Assembly (NCBI GenBank): GCA_900315455.1
Contig: OMZE01000012.1
Location: forward strand, 62,001 to 126,000
From: an uncultured Prevotellaceae bacterium
GTDB lineage: Bacteria > Bacteroidota > Bacteroidia > Bacteroidales > Bacteroidaceae
Length of the DNA stretch: 64,000 nucleotides
Direction of reading: 5' to 3'
Position 1 is the stretch's first letter. Every line of letters starts with the position of its first letter. Position numbers and translations under genes: made by a program. Positions 16,336 through 26,185 of this stretch are shown here, one piece after another. The notes below the pieces were generated by a model that made no database searches, had not been told where the DNA came from, and was given only the letters and a program-made list of their open reading frames with translations.

Positions 16336-16454
16336 ACGGCATATCCCCTTTGGCCTATGCCGTTTCCCCGATTAACGGAGACACTCAAATCTTTAATTGG
16401 GCGGTGAGCAAGGTGACTGAGCCTATGGCAGGAAAACACTGATACTAACCGCCC
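16336..16454 (+). other. Structured intergenic segment with two hairpins
   Basis: The first hairpin (ACGGCATA at 16336-16343 with TATGCCGT at 16356-16363) follows the winged-helix gene and could be a terminator, although the following bases are only TTCCCC. A second, larger structure is closed by GGGCGGT at 16399-16405 and ACCGCCC at 16448-16454, with about 42 bases inside that include short complementary pieces. I could not match it to a known riboswitch. It lies about 75 bases upstream of the rubredoxin frame. Confidence 0.45.
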
Positions 16455-16527
16455 TTTCCTACCCTAAAAACGACAAAGAACAACATAGCAAAATTCAGAT
16501 GTCCCTGTAATTAGTATACCTACTACC

Positions 16528-16833
16528 TTGAAAAGAGTGACCCAAAGCAGGACGTTCATCCGCAAACATCCCACCGTCTATTGCGGCACTCACATCCCAC
16601 AGGGCTATGAAAATCTGGAGGCCAAGCGTGTCATGGGTCTCGACACCCCCGTGCCCACCATCCTTGCCGAGGTTGATTTCTCCAAGCAGGAGGCCAGCGG
16701 CAAGTACGTCTGCTCTATCTGCGGCTACGTCTATGACCCTGCTGAGCACGATGGTGTGGCCTTCGAAGATCTTCCCGACGACTGGCGTTGTCCACGTTGC
16801 AAACAGCCGAAGACAAAGTTCAATAAGGCATAA
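16528..16833 (+). CDS. Rubredoxin-domain protein with N-terminal extension
   Basis: The C-terminal 45 residues are a rubredoxin: [10 protein letters not shown] and CPRCKQPK supply two CxxC iron ligands, and the [11 protein letters not shown] segment between them is typical. Rubredoxin carries single electrons in the cytoplasm, often for oxidative-stress reductases. The first 55 residues ([19 protein letters not shown] onwards) are unfamiliar and may be the tail of a larger enzyme. The frame begins at a TTG at 16528 with no ATG before the conserved part, so either the start is non-standard or the gene is a 5'-truncated fusion. The rubredoxin call is firm; the start is not. Confidence 0.7.
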   Translation: MKRVTQSRTFIRKHPTVYCGTHIPQGYENLEAKRVMGLDTPVPTILAEVDFSKQEASGKYVCSICGYVYDPAEHDGVAFEDLPDDWRCPRCKQPKTKFNKA

Positions 16834-16847
16834 GCAATTTATACATC

Positions 16848-16979
16848 ATGGTATTCGGCAATACCGGTGCCATCCGTCAGATTGCAGCCAACCCCAAGAC
16901 CGGGATTTACGCCTTCAAGACCCAGACACTCAGCATCGAGTGTATGCTGGTGGACGACAATTTCATAAAGAAACATTAA
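16848..16979 (+). CDS. Small ORF of 43 residues, possibly a C-terminal gene fragment
   Basis: The frame begins ATG-GTA 14 bases after the rubredoxin stop and contains VFGNTGAIRQIAANPKTG and an ending in DDNFIKKH. The segment looks conserved and could be the C-terminus of a larger protein whose front has been lost, as also suspected for the rubredoxin frame. I do not recognise it. A 134-base gap follows before the GH115 gene. Confidence 0.35.
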   Translation: MVFGNTGAIRQIAANPKTGIYAFKTQTLSIECMLVDDNFIKKH

Positions 16980-17113
16980 CTGATTGGATAGACTGCTATC
17001 TTATATTGTGCGTGTAGTGGTGTGGCTCTCTGGCCAAGCGCATTGCCAGGAACATCATTGCAGAGAACGGATGAATCAAAAAAAATACCATCACTACTTA
17101 GAAATCTTTCTAC

Positions 17114-19942
17114 ATGAAACAAACCATTTTAGTACTGCTTTTGTCTGCTGTCGTATTGACGACAGGAGCACAGACACCTGTAGCCATCAAGACAGCCCTA
17201 ACTGTTTCTGAAATCCGGAAGCCAGGCTATTTCCCGATAAGTGATGCTGTCATATACACCGATGCTAAAGACTACAAAGTGGTTGACATCACCGCTCACA
17301 TGCTGGCCGATGACGTGGAGCGTGTCACTGGCCGACACCCCCAAGTGACCACTGCCACATCTCTCAAAAGTATTCCGAAGGGGGTGTCCGTTGCTGTGGG
17401 TACAGTCGGGAAAAGCAGACTGATTGATGAGTTGGTCAGGCAGAAGGCTATCGATATATCGGCCATCAAAGGCAAATGGGAGTCGTTTGTCGTCACTACA
17501 ATAGAGCGCCCCAAACAAGGTGGGCAGATGCTCGTGATAGCAGGCAGCGACCGTCGCGGAACAGCATTCGGCCTGACGTCACTCTGCGAGGCCATCGGCG
17601 TGTCGCCCTGGTATTGGTGGGCAGACGTCACGCCCCAGCATAAAGAAGCATTATATGTAGCACCTTGCACCTTCGTTCAAGGCGAACCATCTGTGCAGTA
17701 TCGAGGCATCTTCATCAACGACGAGCGCTTCGGCGGTTGGGCACGATGGGCTGAGCAGAAACACGGAAAGGTGGGGCCAGAAACTTACCAGAAAGTCTTT
17801 GAACTGCTGTTGCGCCTAAAAGCCAACTATCTCTGGCCTGCCATGCATCCCGGCACCCAGGCCTTTAATGATGACCCGGAGAATGCCCGTCTGGCCGATG
17901 ACTATGCCATCGTGATGGGCTCTTCGCACTGCGAGCAGATGCTACGCAACAACGAGGGTGAGTGGAAGGCGGTGGAGCAAAAAAATCCGGGCACCTTGGG
18001 CGACTTCAACTACATCACCAACCGCCAGACGATGCTGAACTACTGGGAGACCCGCGTGAAAACCAACGGACGGTACGAGAACACCTATACACTCGGACTG
18101 CGCGGCATCCACGACTATCCGATGGAGGGTGCCAACAGTACAGCCGAACGCGTGGCGCTGATGCAACAAGCCATCGACGACCAGCGCGATATGCTGCGGC
18201 GCAATATCCACAAGCCATTGGAAGAGATTCCACAGGTGCTCTGCACCTACGAGGAAGTGCTCGAAGCCTACCATAACGGGCTAAAAGTGCCTGAGGATGT
18301 GACACTGCTCTGGAGTGACGACAAGCATGGCTACTGCCGCAACCTCTGCAATCCTGACGAGATGAAGCGCAAAGGCGGGGCGGGCATCTACTACCACCTC
18401 TCCTATCACGGCGACCCCGCCAGTTGGATATGGCTCAGTCCGCTCTCTACAGCCTTCCTGAGCACAGAACTCACCAAAGCCTATACCTTCGGAGCACGCA
18501 AGATTTGGGTTTTCAACGTGGGCGACATCAAGCCTGCAGAGAAGGAAATATCGTTTGTGATGGACCTGGCATGGAACATCAATCGCTGGAAGCCCTCCGA
18601 GGCTCACAACTATATCAAATACTGGGCCGAGAAAACCTTCGGCAACGAGGTGGCTCAAGAGATAGCCGACATGCAGGCTGGCTACTACCGTCTGCAGGCT
18701 GCCGGCAAGGATGCCCACGTGTGGTTCGTCAATTACAGTGCTGAGCAGATGGAGCAACGCATTGCAGAGTGGCGGGCCCTGTCGGCCCATGCTGCGGAAC
18801 TGGGCACCCGCATCCCCGAACCGCTGAGAAATGCCTATTTCGAACTTGTGAGTTATCCCATTTGCGGTGCTGCGATGATCAACGAATACCAACTCTTGGC
18901 GCGGCGCAGTATGGTAAGAACAACGGCAGGCGACAGCATCGGAGCGATGGCAGACGCCAATCGTGTAAAACTGATGTTCGACAGTCTCAATGAGTGGACA
19001 CGACGCTACAACGAGGATATCCTCGATGGTAAATGGCGGCAATTCTTCAACTGGCAACCCTATCACTGGTTCCGTTCAGAGAAGATAGAGCAGCCTGTGG
19101 CTACACCCAAATTGATAGCCCAGGCAAAGAACGGCCTGCAGCCCCGTTTCCTATCCGTAGAAAAGGCCTTATCGAATGATGGAGAAAGCATAAAAAGTGA
19201 TATAGACACCGAGATTCCCGTCTGGATAGAGGCACTGACACCTATCCGCAATTTCTCGAAGGAAGCCAAGGACAACGAGTTCTGCCAGGTGAAAACAGAC
19301 AACGACAGTTTTGTTGCCTCGGCTACACCTATCAATAATGTTTGGCATGCGCCCTACGTCGGTCCGATGTGGAGCCGTGTAGGAACAATACACATCAAGA
19401 AAGGTGACAACCGTGTCCGCATCACCGACTTGAAAACGGATGCCCGCATCGACCAGATATTCATCGGGCTCTATCCACCTTTTGTGAAAGAGCCCCGCCG
19501 GCGTATTCCTGCTTCGCTCTATCAGAACAAGCAAGGCGGCATCCAGAGAGTAGAAGGCTTAGGCTACACGGATGGTATACTGGTTCAGCCATTCGACACA
19601 CCGTCGTATCAGAAAGAGAATATAGAGGCTGCCCCATACGTAGAATACGAGATTGACTTGCTGGCTGACGATGCCACAATAGAGATTCGCACGCTGCCTA
19701 CACTGCATGTGTATGACGGCAGAGACATCCGTTACGCCGTGCAGTTGGGCGATGCTGCTCCAAAGGTTTTCTCCATCCACGCCAATGACTTCACAGCCGA
19801 GTGGCGCTGGAATGTGCTTCGTGGTTATGCTTCGCGCAGCATCCCCGTCGCCGAGACCGGTCATCAACGGCTACGCATCTATCTGCTCGACCCCGGCGTT
19901 GTGCTACAGGAAGTGCTTATTCATTCCCCAATACAAAATTAA
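17114..19942 (+). CDS. GH115 alpha-1,2-glucuronidase
   Basis: A 942-residue exported enzyme, close to the family's usual length, with a signal peptide cleaved near Thr-Gly-Ala-Gln (residue 20). It removes 4-O-methyl-glucuronic acid branches from xylan. Family features include the N-terminal small domain ending near SVQYRGIFINDE (about residue 200), an ANYLWPAMHPGTQAF segment, LGLRGIHDYPMEG, and HLSYHGDPASWIWLSPL. The C-terminal third is beta-rich. GH27 and GH2 genes follow on the same strand with short gaps, which suggests a glycan-degrading operon. No SusCD pair is nearby. Confidence 0.9.
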   Translation: MKQTILVLLLSAVVLTTGAQTPVAIKTALTVSEIRKPGYFPISDAVIYTDAKDYKVVDITAHMLADDVERVTGRHPQVTTATSLKSIPKGVSVAVGTVGKSRLIDELVRQKAIDISAIKGKWESFVVTTIERPKQGGQMLVIAGSDRRGTAFGLTSLCEAIGVSPWYWWADVTPQHKEALYVAPCTFVQGEPSVQYRGIFINDERFGGWARWAEQKHGKVGPETYQKVFELLLRLKANYLWPAMHPGTQAFNDDPENARLADDYAIVMGSSHCEQMLRNNEGEWKAVEQKNPGTLGDFNYITNRQTMLNYWETRVKTNGRYENTYTLGLRGIHDYPMEGANSTAERVALMQQAIDDQRDMLRRNIHKPLEEIPQVLCTYEEVLEAYHNGLKVPEDVTLLWSDDKHGYCRNLCNPDEMKRKGGAGIYYHLSYHGDPASWIWLSPLSTAFLSTELTKAYTFGARKIWVFNVGDIKPAEKEISFVMDLAWNINRWKPSEAHNYIKYWAEKTFGNEVAQEIADMQAGYYRLQAAGKDAHVWFVNYSAEQMEQRIAEWRALSAHAAELGTRIPEPLRNAYFELVSYPICGAAMINEYQLLARRSMVRTTAGDSIGAMADANRVKLMFDSLNEWTRRYNEDILDGKWRQFFNWQPYHWFRSEKIEQPVATPKLIAQAKNGLQPRFLSVEKALSNDGESIKSDIDTEIPVWIEALTPIRNFSKEAKDNEFCQVKTDNDSFVASATPINNVWHAPYVGPMWSRVGTIHIKKGDNRVRITDLKTDARIDQIFIGLYPPFVKEPRRRIPASLYQNKQGGIQRVEGLGYTDGILVQPFDTPSYQKENIEAAPYVEYEIDLLADDATIEIRTLPTLHVYDGRDIRYAVQLGDAAPKVFSIHANDFTAEWRWNVLRGYASRSIPVAETGHQRLRIYLLDPGVVLQEVLIHSPIQN

Positions 19943-20006
19943 CGCCTAATGCTACATTCTCTGAATAATATGAAAAAAAATAGAACTAACCAAAATAACT
20001 AGAAGT

Positions 20007-21239
20007 ATGAAAAATATGCAAATAATCATGGGCGTCAGTTTGTTGTTCGCCCTGATGGCAATGCCTGGCAAGGCACAGAAGTGGGAACACTTGGCTGACA
20101 CCCCGCAGATGGGATGGAGTACATGGAACAAGTTTCAAGGCAACATCACCGAGGATATCATCCGAGGGATTGCCGACGCGATGGTGGAGACAGGCCTGCG
20201 CGATGCGGGCTATATCTATATCAATATCGACGACTGCTGGCACGGGAAACGTGATGCCGACGGTTTTATCCAGACCGACCCCGTGAAGTTCCCCAACGGC
20301 ATGAAGGCCGTGGCCGACTATGTGCATAGCCGTGGACTCAAACTTGGCATCTATAGTGATGCTGGAACTGCGACATGTGCAGGTATGCCTGGTTCTCTCG
20401 GCCACGAGTATCAAGATGCCATCCAGTATGCCCGTTGGGGCGTAGATTACTTGAAATACGACTGGTGCAACACCACTAATGTGAACCCTCAGGGCGCCTA
20501 CCAACTCATCAGCGACGCCCTGCGCTCTGCCGGCCGGCCAATTTTTCTGAGCATGTGCGAGTGGGGCAACAGCAGACCCTGGAAATGGGCCCGTGAGGTG
20601 GGCCATTCCTGGCGCACCACACCTGATATATGGTGTAATTTCGATTCATTGCGCGTTTTTGAGGCAGGCTATAGCCAGTTTGGTGTCATGCAATGCATCC
20701 AGTTCAACGACTCATTACGTCAGTATGCCGGAAAAGGCTACTGGAACGACCCCGACATGCTGGAGGTAGGCAATGGCATGACGGAAAATGAGGACCGTGC
20801 CCACTTCACCATGTGGTGCATGATGGCCAGTCCGCTTATACTTGGCAATGACTTGCGTTCTATGAGTGAGGCAACCCGCAATATCATCATGAATAAGGAG
20901 ATGATAGCCATCGATCAAGATACGCTCGGCGTTCAGGGACTGCACTTTTGCGACCGTGATGGCCTGCAATTCTGGTTCAAGCCATTGGCGGGTGGCGACT
21001 GGGCCTTCACCATCCTCAACCCCACGCGACAGGACATTACCTTCAACCTGAACTGGCAGGATTTCAACCTCACCGACACACAGGTGAGCAAACTAAGCAC
21101 CTCCTTCGATTCCACTGTCTATAAAGTGTACAACCTATGGACACATAAGGCGGAAGGCAAGACCAACAAGAAAAACAAGACAGACCGCAAGATTAATGTA
21201 AAAGCACACGATGTGATTGCCTATCGTTTAATAAAATAA
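20007..21239 (+). CDS. GH27 alpha-galactosidase
   Basis: A 410-residue exported alpha-galactosidase with signal peptide cleavage near residue 23. It has PQMGWSTWN after the signal, NIDDCWHG, and the nucleophile Asp152 in YLKYDWCN, followed by a TTPDIWCNFDS segment bearing the likely acid/base aspartate. The last 90 residues form the usual antiparallel beta domain. It releases terminal alpha-galactose, for instance from galactomannan or arabinogalactan side chains. It is 64 bases after GH115 and 9 bases before GH2. Two close ATGs (20007 and 20016) are possible starts. Confidence 0.92.
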   Translation: MKNMQIIMGVSLLFALMAMPGKAQKWEHLADTPQMGWSTWNKFQGNITEDIIRGIADAMVETGLRDAGYIYINIDDCWHGKRDADGFIQTDPVKFPNGMKAVADYVHSRGLKLGIYSDAGTATCAGMPGSLGHEYQDAIQYARWGVDYLKYDWCNTTNVNPQGAYQLISDALRSAGRPIFLSMCEWGNSRPWKWAREVGHSWRTTPDIWCNFDSLRVFEAGYSQFGVMQCIQFNDSLRQYAGKGYWNDPDMLEVGNGMTENEDRAHFTMWCMMASPLILGNDLRSMSEATRNIIMNKEMIAIDQDTLGVQGLHFCDRDGLQFWFKPLAGGDWAFTILNPTRQDITFNLNWQDFNLTDTQVSKLSTSFDSTVYKVYNLWTHKAEGKTNKKNKTDRKINVKAHDVIAYRLIK

Positions 21240-21248
21240 ATTGTCGTT

Positions 21249-23684
21249 ATGAGAATAGGAAAATATACTGCCGTATGGGTACTTTGGATGGTATCGGCCA
21301 TTACCTGCGCTCAGAATGTACGCGAAGTAATCAGACTCGACGAGGGATGGAAATTCGCCCTCGGCAATGCTGCCGACCCCACCAAGGATTTCGGCTGCGG
21401 CACAGAATACTTCAACTACCTGACTAAAGCCAACTCTATCCATAATGAGGGACCGTATTCATCGAAGTTCGATGATAAGGACTGGCAGGAGGTGCGCGTG
21501 CCCCACGATTGGGTGACGACACTGCCCTATGCCCAACCTGCCAGCCACTCACATGGCTACAAGACCGTGGGCTATAAGTATCCGGAAACGAGCGTGGGCT
21601 GGTATCGCAAGGTAATCAACATCCCAGCCGACGACCTCGGCAAACATATCGCCCTGCAGTTCGACGGCATCTTCCGCGATGCCCGTGTGTGGTTTAATGG
21701 CTTCTATATGGGCACGGAACCCAGCGGCTATGCCACGCAGGTGTATGACGTAACAGAGTATGTGAACTATGGTGGCGACAACCTGATATGTGTGCGTGCT
21801 GACGCCACACTCGAAGAGGGCTGGTTCTACGAGGGTGCCGGCATCTATCGCGATGCATGGCTGCTGAAGTCGGCTGCTGTCAGCGTGGCTCCATTCGGCA
21901 CGTTTGTCTATGCCGACCTGAAGGCGCCATACGACCACGCTGCCCTAACGATAGAGACCGAGGTGAACAACCATTCGCTGGAAGCAAAGACCTGCACCAT
22001 AGAGCAGCGGCTGCTGGATGCTGAAGGCCGTGAGGTGGGGAAAGCCGATGCCACATCACTGACGCTGAAAGGCAAACAGACACTGGGCTGCAAGCAAATG
22101 CTGACACTCAATGCCCCCCATTTATGGAGCACCACCCATCCATACCTGTACAAGGTAGAGACAACGATAAAGGTTGACGGAAAAGTAAGCGATATCTACG
22201 AAACCACCACGGGCATCCGTGATATCGAATTCGACGCAGACCGTGGTTTCCTGCTCAATGGTCAGCCACTGAAACTGAAGGGCGTGAACATGCATCAGGA
22301 CCATGCCGGCGTGGGAGCCGCCATCCCCGATGCCCTTCAGGCGTGGCGCATCAGGCAGTTGAAGCAATTGGGATGCAATGCCTATCGCGCATCGCACAAT
22401 CCCGCGACCCCCACCCTACTCGACATCTGCGACCGCGAGGGCATCCTCGTCATCGATGAGAACCGCCTGTCGGGCATCAACGACGAGCATCTGCGACTAC
22501 TGGAGCGCATGATCAGGCGCGACCGCAACCATCCCTGTGTCATCCTCTGGAGCGACGGCAACGAGGAATGGGGCATGGAGAACACCGTTCAGGGCACTCG
22601 CATCGCTGCCGCCATGAGGGAATACACCAAGTTGCTCGACCCGACCCGCCACTCCACCATTGCCAATGCCGGTGGCGGTGAGATGATCAAGGGACTTGAT
22701 GTGGTGGGCTACAACTATATCATGCAGAACAATGTGGATGAGCGAAGAACGCAACATCCTGAGTGGAAGGTAGTGGGTACAGAGGAGACCACTGGCTGCG
22801 GCACACGCGGCTGGTATTTCGATACACCAGAGCAGAAGGGCCGCATGCGCTCCATGAACCTGAGTGCCGACAAGGATGGCACCGTGAATCGTATTGAACG
22901 TGGGTGGAAGTTTTACGCCGAACGTCCCTGGGCGGCAGGGTTGTTCTACTGGACCGGCTTCGACTATCGCGGTGAGCCCAATCCGCTCAGTTATCCAGCC
23001 CATGACTCCGAGTTTGGTATTCTCGACTACTGCGGCTTCCCCAAAGACGAGGCCTGGTATCTGAAATCCTGGTGGACTGACGAGCCGGTGCTGCACATCT
23101 TCCCCCACTGGAACCTGGCGGGTCATGAGGGAGAGGAAGTGGAAGTTTGGGCCTACAGCAATTGCGACGAGGTGGAACTGACGGTAAACGGCAAGAAACT
23201 CGGGCGTCAGGCCATGCCTAAGAACGGGCATTTGAAGTGGAAGGCTATCTACCAGCCAGGCAAAGTGATTGCCACAGGCTATAAGAACGGCAAGCGCATC
23301 CTCACGGAAGTGATAGAGACCACCAAGCCTGCGACGAAGATTGTGCTGAGAGCCGACCGGCAAACGATAGCAGCAGATGGCAGGGATGTCTGTGTGGTCA
23401 GCATCGAGATACAAGACCAGAAGGGTCGCATCGTGCCTGATGCCTGCCAGATGCTTACCTTCACTTTAGAAGGAGGAGGCCGTATCCTTGGGGCGGGCAA
23501 TGGCGACCCCTCATACATGGGTGATGATCATCCAAAGAAGTCGGACTGTAGTACGTTCAGCATTCCCGCCTTCAACGGACTGGCACAGGTGCTGATACAA
23601 AGCGACAAAAAAGCCTCTACACTCCAACTGACGGCAAACAGTGACGGTTTGAAACCAGGAAGCATCAGCATTACCACAAAATAA
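21249..23684 (+). CDS. GH2 beta-galactosidase-like enzyme
   Basis: An 811-residue exported GH2 enzyme. After the signal peptide (cleaved near Thr-Cys-Ala-Gln) come a jelly-roll sugar-binding domain (to about 190), an Ig-like domain, a TIM barrel (about 300-600) and C-terminal Ig-like modules of the DUF4982 and invasin type. The acid/base glutamate is in ILWSDGNEEWG, where WSDGNE replaces the more common WSxGNE form, and the nucleophile glutamate is probably in VGTEETTG. The substrate may be beta-galactoside or beta-glucuronide. It completes a GH115-GH27-GH2 run and is followed by a terminator. Confidence 0.88.
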   Translation: MRIGKYTAVWVLWMVSAITCAQNVREVIRLDEGWKFALGNAADPTKDFGCGTEYFNYLTKANSIHNEGPYSSKFDDKDWQEVRVPHDWVTTLPYAQPASHSHGYKTVGYKYPETSVGWYRKVINIPADDLGKHIALQFDGIFRDARVWFNGFYMGTEPSGYATQVYDVTEYVNYGGDNLICVRADATLEEGWFYEGAGIYRDAWLLKSAAVSVAPFGTFVYADLKAPYDHAALTIETEVNNHSLEAKTCTIEQRLLDAEGREVGKADATSLTLKGKQTLGCKQMLTLNAPHLWSTTHPYLYKVETTIKVDGKVSDIYETTTGIRDIEFDADRGFLLNGQPLKLKGVNMHQDHAGVGAAIPDALQAWRIRQLKQLGCNAYRASHNPATPTLLDICDREGILVIDENRLSGINDEHLRLLERMIRRDRNHPCVILWSDGNEEWGMENTVQGTRIAAAMREYTKLLDPTRHSTIANAGGGEMIKGLDVVGYNYIMQNNVDERRTQHPEWKVVGTEETTGCGTRGWYFDTPEQKGRMRSMNLSADKDGTVNRIERGWKFYAERPWAAGLFYWTGFDYRGEPNPLSYPAHDSEFGILDYCGFPKDEAWYLKSWWTDEPVLHIFPHWNLAGHEGEEVEVWAYSNCDEVELTVNGKKLGRQAMPKNGHLKWKAIYQPGKVIATGYKNGKRILTEVIETTKPATKIVLRADRQTIAADGRDVCVVSIEIQDQKGRIVPDACQMLTFTLEGGGRILGAGNGDPSYMGDDHPKKSDCSTFSIPAFNGLAQVLIQSDKKASTLQLTANSDGLKPGSISITTK

Positions 23685-23719
23685 AATGAAGTGTCTGCAG
23701 GCTCCACGTCTGTGAGGAA

Positions 23720-23761
23720 CTCCCTGTCTTTCAGTTGGAAGTTAGCCAACGAGACAGGGAG
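23720..23761 (+). terminator. Rho-independent-type terminator after GH2
   Basis: A perfect 10-bp stem (CTCCCTGTCT at 23720-23729 with AGACAGGGAG at 23752-23761) encloses a further TTGG/CCAA pair and is followed by TTTGCTT. It lies 36 bases after the GH2 stop. Confidence 0.75.
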
Positions 23762-23943
23762 TTTGCTTAGCCGTTCCCTACTGCTTCACCTCCACTGCCA
23801 TATGCCAAAAATGCAGTGGTTCCCAGCCTAAATTTCTTCTTCTCAGAAAAAAAATCAAAAAAAGAAGTGGCTTTTATTGAATTTTTTTTCGTTTGTAACT
23901 ATATTCTTGATACAAACATCAATCATTAAAAACTTTCAAGAAT

Positions 23944-24162
23944 ATGACAACAATTTCCACCAATTCCAAGAACCTGTTCTCAAAGATCCAGAAGTACCTT
24001 AAGAACAAGAAGGTCTGCTTCACCACGTCACAGGGCAATGAGGGGTATGCATTAACCATTTTCGACCTTTCTGACAGCCAGACCACCTCTCTCATCCAGA
24101 AGATGACAACGTACCTCCATCTCACCCCCAGACAGCAGGAGCCTATGGCTCTTGCGGCCTGA
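23944..24162 (+). CDS. Small hypothetical protein, 72 residues
   Basis: The frame starts at an ATG after an A/T-rich leader and encodes a basic, serine/threonine-rich protein (TTISTNSKNLFSKIQ, KNKKVCF, QTTSLIQKMTTYLHL) with an alternating helix and strand look. No signal peptide or membrane segment. I do not recognise a family. The 259 bases in front hold the GH2 terminator and then A/T-rich sequence; the 269 bases after it (24163-24431) show nothing I can name. Confidence 0.5.
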   Translation: MTTISTNSKNLFSKIQKYLKNKKVCFTTSQGNEGYALTIFDLSDSQTTSLIQKMTTYLHLTPRQQEPMALAA

Positions 24163-24431
24163 GGCTTTCAGGAGACCAACTGTTTTGCTACTCCAATAAA
24201 AGAGACAAAACCAAGTTTGGAAAGGTTGTCAAAACCTTTGACACCCCATTCCCATCCAATGATACAGGATTATTTGACAGATGCCGACAGATACACTAAT
24301 TTCGCAGCAAATAAGAATAGTCGAATCGAACCCCTGCCTACACAATTAGGTGTTACCATCGCCTTATCATCAAGCCTTCAGCCTTCATAGCAAATTCAAA
24401 GATAAATCAACAAAAGATAATATAACTGAAT

Positions 24432-26090
24432 ATGGAAAAGAAAGTAACAACGAAAAAGAACACAAAGAAGCCAATGACGCTGCTCCAAGCCATCGAGCGC
24501 GTGGTCGACCTGTCGAGAAACTCAAAGATGAGTGCCGCATTCATGCGGAAAGCGAAGAAAGAAATAGATTTTCTGAGCCAAAACTATGGCATCAGCGAGC
24601 GCCAGACAGTGCTTTTCTGCATCTGCATGGAAAGAGGACCACGCCATGTGGACTACGACGACCTGACCTCGTATCTCGACATCAACAAAATCAGTGCGCT
24701 TGGCTTTGCCGCCGATATCGACGCACTGGTGCGGCGCCGCCTGCTCCGCTATCGTGACGTGAAGGACGAGGACGACTTCGACGTGCCCACCGCGGTCATC
24801 CGCTGTCTGAAGCACAACGAGGTGTATGAACTGCCGCAACGTACCGGACTCGACTGTGCCGGGATGTTCGAACTGCTCAACCTGTGGTTCGAGGACCTCA
24901 ACGACGACGCCATCTCTGCAAGGGAACTGCGTGAGGAACTCCAGAAACTATATGACGAAAACCCTCAGGTGGGGTTCGTACGCCATATCCAAGAATACGG
25001 CCTCAACGAAGAAGACACGCTGCTGGTGACCTTGTTCTGTCACCTGCTCATCAACCGCGATGATGACGACATCCGTTTCAATCAGATGGAGGATGTTTTC
25101 GAGAGCAGCAGTTTCTTCAATAACGCCAAGGCGGAACTACGCAGTGGAGAGCACGGGCTGATGAGAAAGAAAATCATCGAACACCGTTGTGAGGACGGCA
25201 TTGCCAACAACAACCGCTACAAACTGACCGAGGATGCCAAGCGCACCTTGCTTGCAGAACTGAAAATCAACACCATGGAGGAGAAAATCGCCGACATGGT
25301 GGAGACGAACCAACTGCCGGAGAAAAAACTCTTCTTCTCGGAGAGCATCGGACGGCAGGTGAGCGAACTCGGCACTTTCCTGCAGCCGGAAAAGTTCAAG
25401 AAGGTGCAGGAGCGCATGAGGGAAAGAGGTTTCCGCAACGGCTTCGCCTGCCTGTTCTACGGCTCACCCGGCACGGGGAAGACAGAGACGGTGTATCAGT
25501 TGGCACGCCAGACGGGGCGCAACATCATGGTGGTGGACGTGCCGCAAATCAAAAGCAAATGGGTGGGCGAGAGCGAGAAAAACATCAAGGCGCTCTTCGA
25601 CCGCTACCGTGAGATGGTGAAGAAAGCGCGGCAGGCCCCTATCCTACTGTTCAACGAGGCCGATGCCATTATCGGCATCCGCATGAACGGAGCACAGAAC
25701 GCCGTCGACAAGATGGAGAACTCGCTCCAGAACATCATCCTGCAAGAGATGGAGTCGCTCGACGGCATCATGATAGCCACTACCAACCTGCAGCAAAACC
25801 TCGACCGTGCCTTCGAGCGCCGCTTCCTCTACAAAATCAAGTTCAAGAAACCCACGGTGGAGGCGCGCGCACATATCTGGCATGAGATGATTCCCGACCT
25901 GAGCGACATGGACGTGCAGACACTGGCAGAGAAGTATGACTTCAGCGGTGGACAGATAGAAAATATCGCCCGCCACTACAACATCGACAGCATCCTGCAC
26001 GGCACCTCCAGCGACGCCCTCGCCATGCTCATCGGCCACTGCGACAACGAACGGCTGGATAGCGCGGAGCAGAAGAGAATCGGATTCTGA
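24432..26090 (+). CDS. AAA+ ATPase with N-terminal helical domain
   Basis: A 552-residue cytoplasmic protein. The first 300 residues are helical and charged. The C-terminal AAA+ module has Walker A GSPGTGKT at 344-351, a Walker B written ILLFNEAD at 404-411, sensor 1 in IATTN, and an arginine finger in FERRF. Asparagine replaces the first Walker B aspartate, while the catalytic glutamate is kept. A KSKWVGESEKN pore-loop-like segment follows Walker A, so it is probably an unfoldase or remodelling ATPase. The target is unknown. It stands alone, ending at a bidirectional terminator. Confidence 0.85.
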   Translation: MEKKVTTKKNTKKPMTLLQAIERVVDLSRNSKMSAAFMRKAKKEIDFLSQNYGISERQTVLFCICMERGPRHVDYDDLTSYLDINKISALGFAADIDALVRRRLLRYRDVKDEDDFDVPTAVIRCLKHNEVYELPQRTGLDCAGMFELLNLWFEDLNDDAISARELREELQKLYDENPQVGFVRHIQEYGLNEEDTLLVTLFCHLLINRDDDDIRFNQMEDVFESSSFFNNAKAELRSGEHGLMRKKIIEHRCEDGIANNNRYKLTEDAKRTLLAELKINTMEEKIADMVETNQLPEKKLFFSESIGRQVSELGTFLQPEKFKKVQERMRERGFRNGFACLFYGSPGTGKTETVYQLARQTGRNIMVVDVPQIKSKWVGESEKNIKALFDRYREMVKKARQAPILLFNEADAIIGIRMNGAQNAVDKMENSLQNIILQEMESLDGIMIATTNLQQNLDRAFERRFLYKIKFKKPTVEARAHIWHEMIPDLSDMDVQTLAEKYDFSGGQIENIARHYNIDSILHGTSSDALAMLIGHCDNERLDSAEQKRIGF

Positions 26091-26125
26091 GACAAAGTGT
26101 GCTCCCATACTACCACAAAACAAGC

Positions 26126-26157
26126 GCGGCATCCATGTTGGTGTACATGGATGCCGC
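26126..26157. terminator. Bidirectional terminator hairpin
   Basis: A perfect 12-bp stem (GCGGCATCCATG at 26126-26137 and its complement at 26146-26157) lies between the convergent ATPase gene and the small peptide gene. A T-rich stretch follows only on the minus-strand side. Confidence 0.7.
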
Positions 26158-26185
26158 ACTGAATATGATAAAAGATGATAGTGTC

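Noticed and set aside
24300-24360. A tRNA-like segment on the minus strand (GGGGTTCGATTCG-type sequence).
   Set aside because: The T-arm-like bases lack a complementary 3' stem and no acceptor or anticodon arm of normal size can be drawn.
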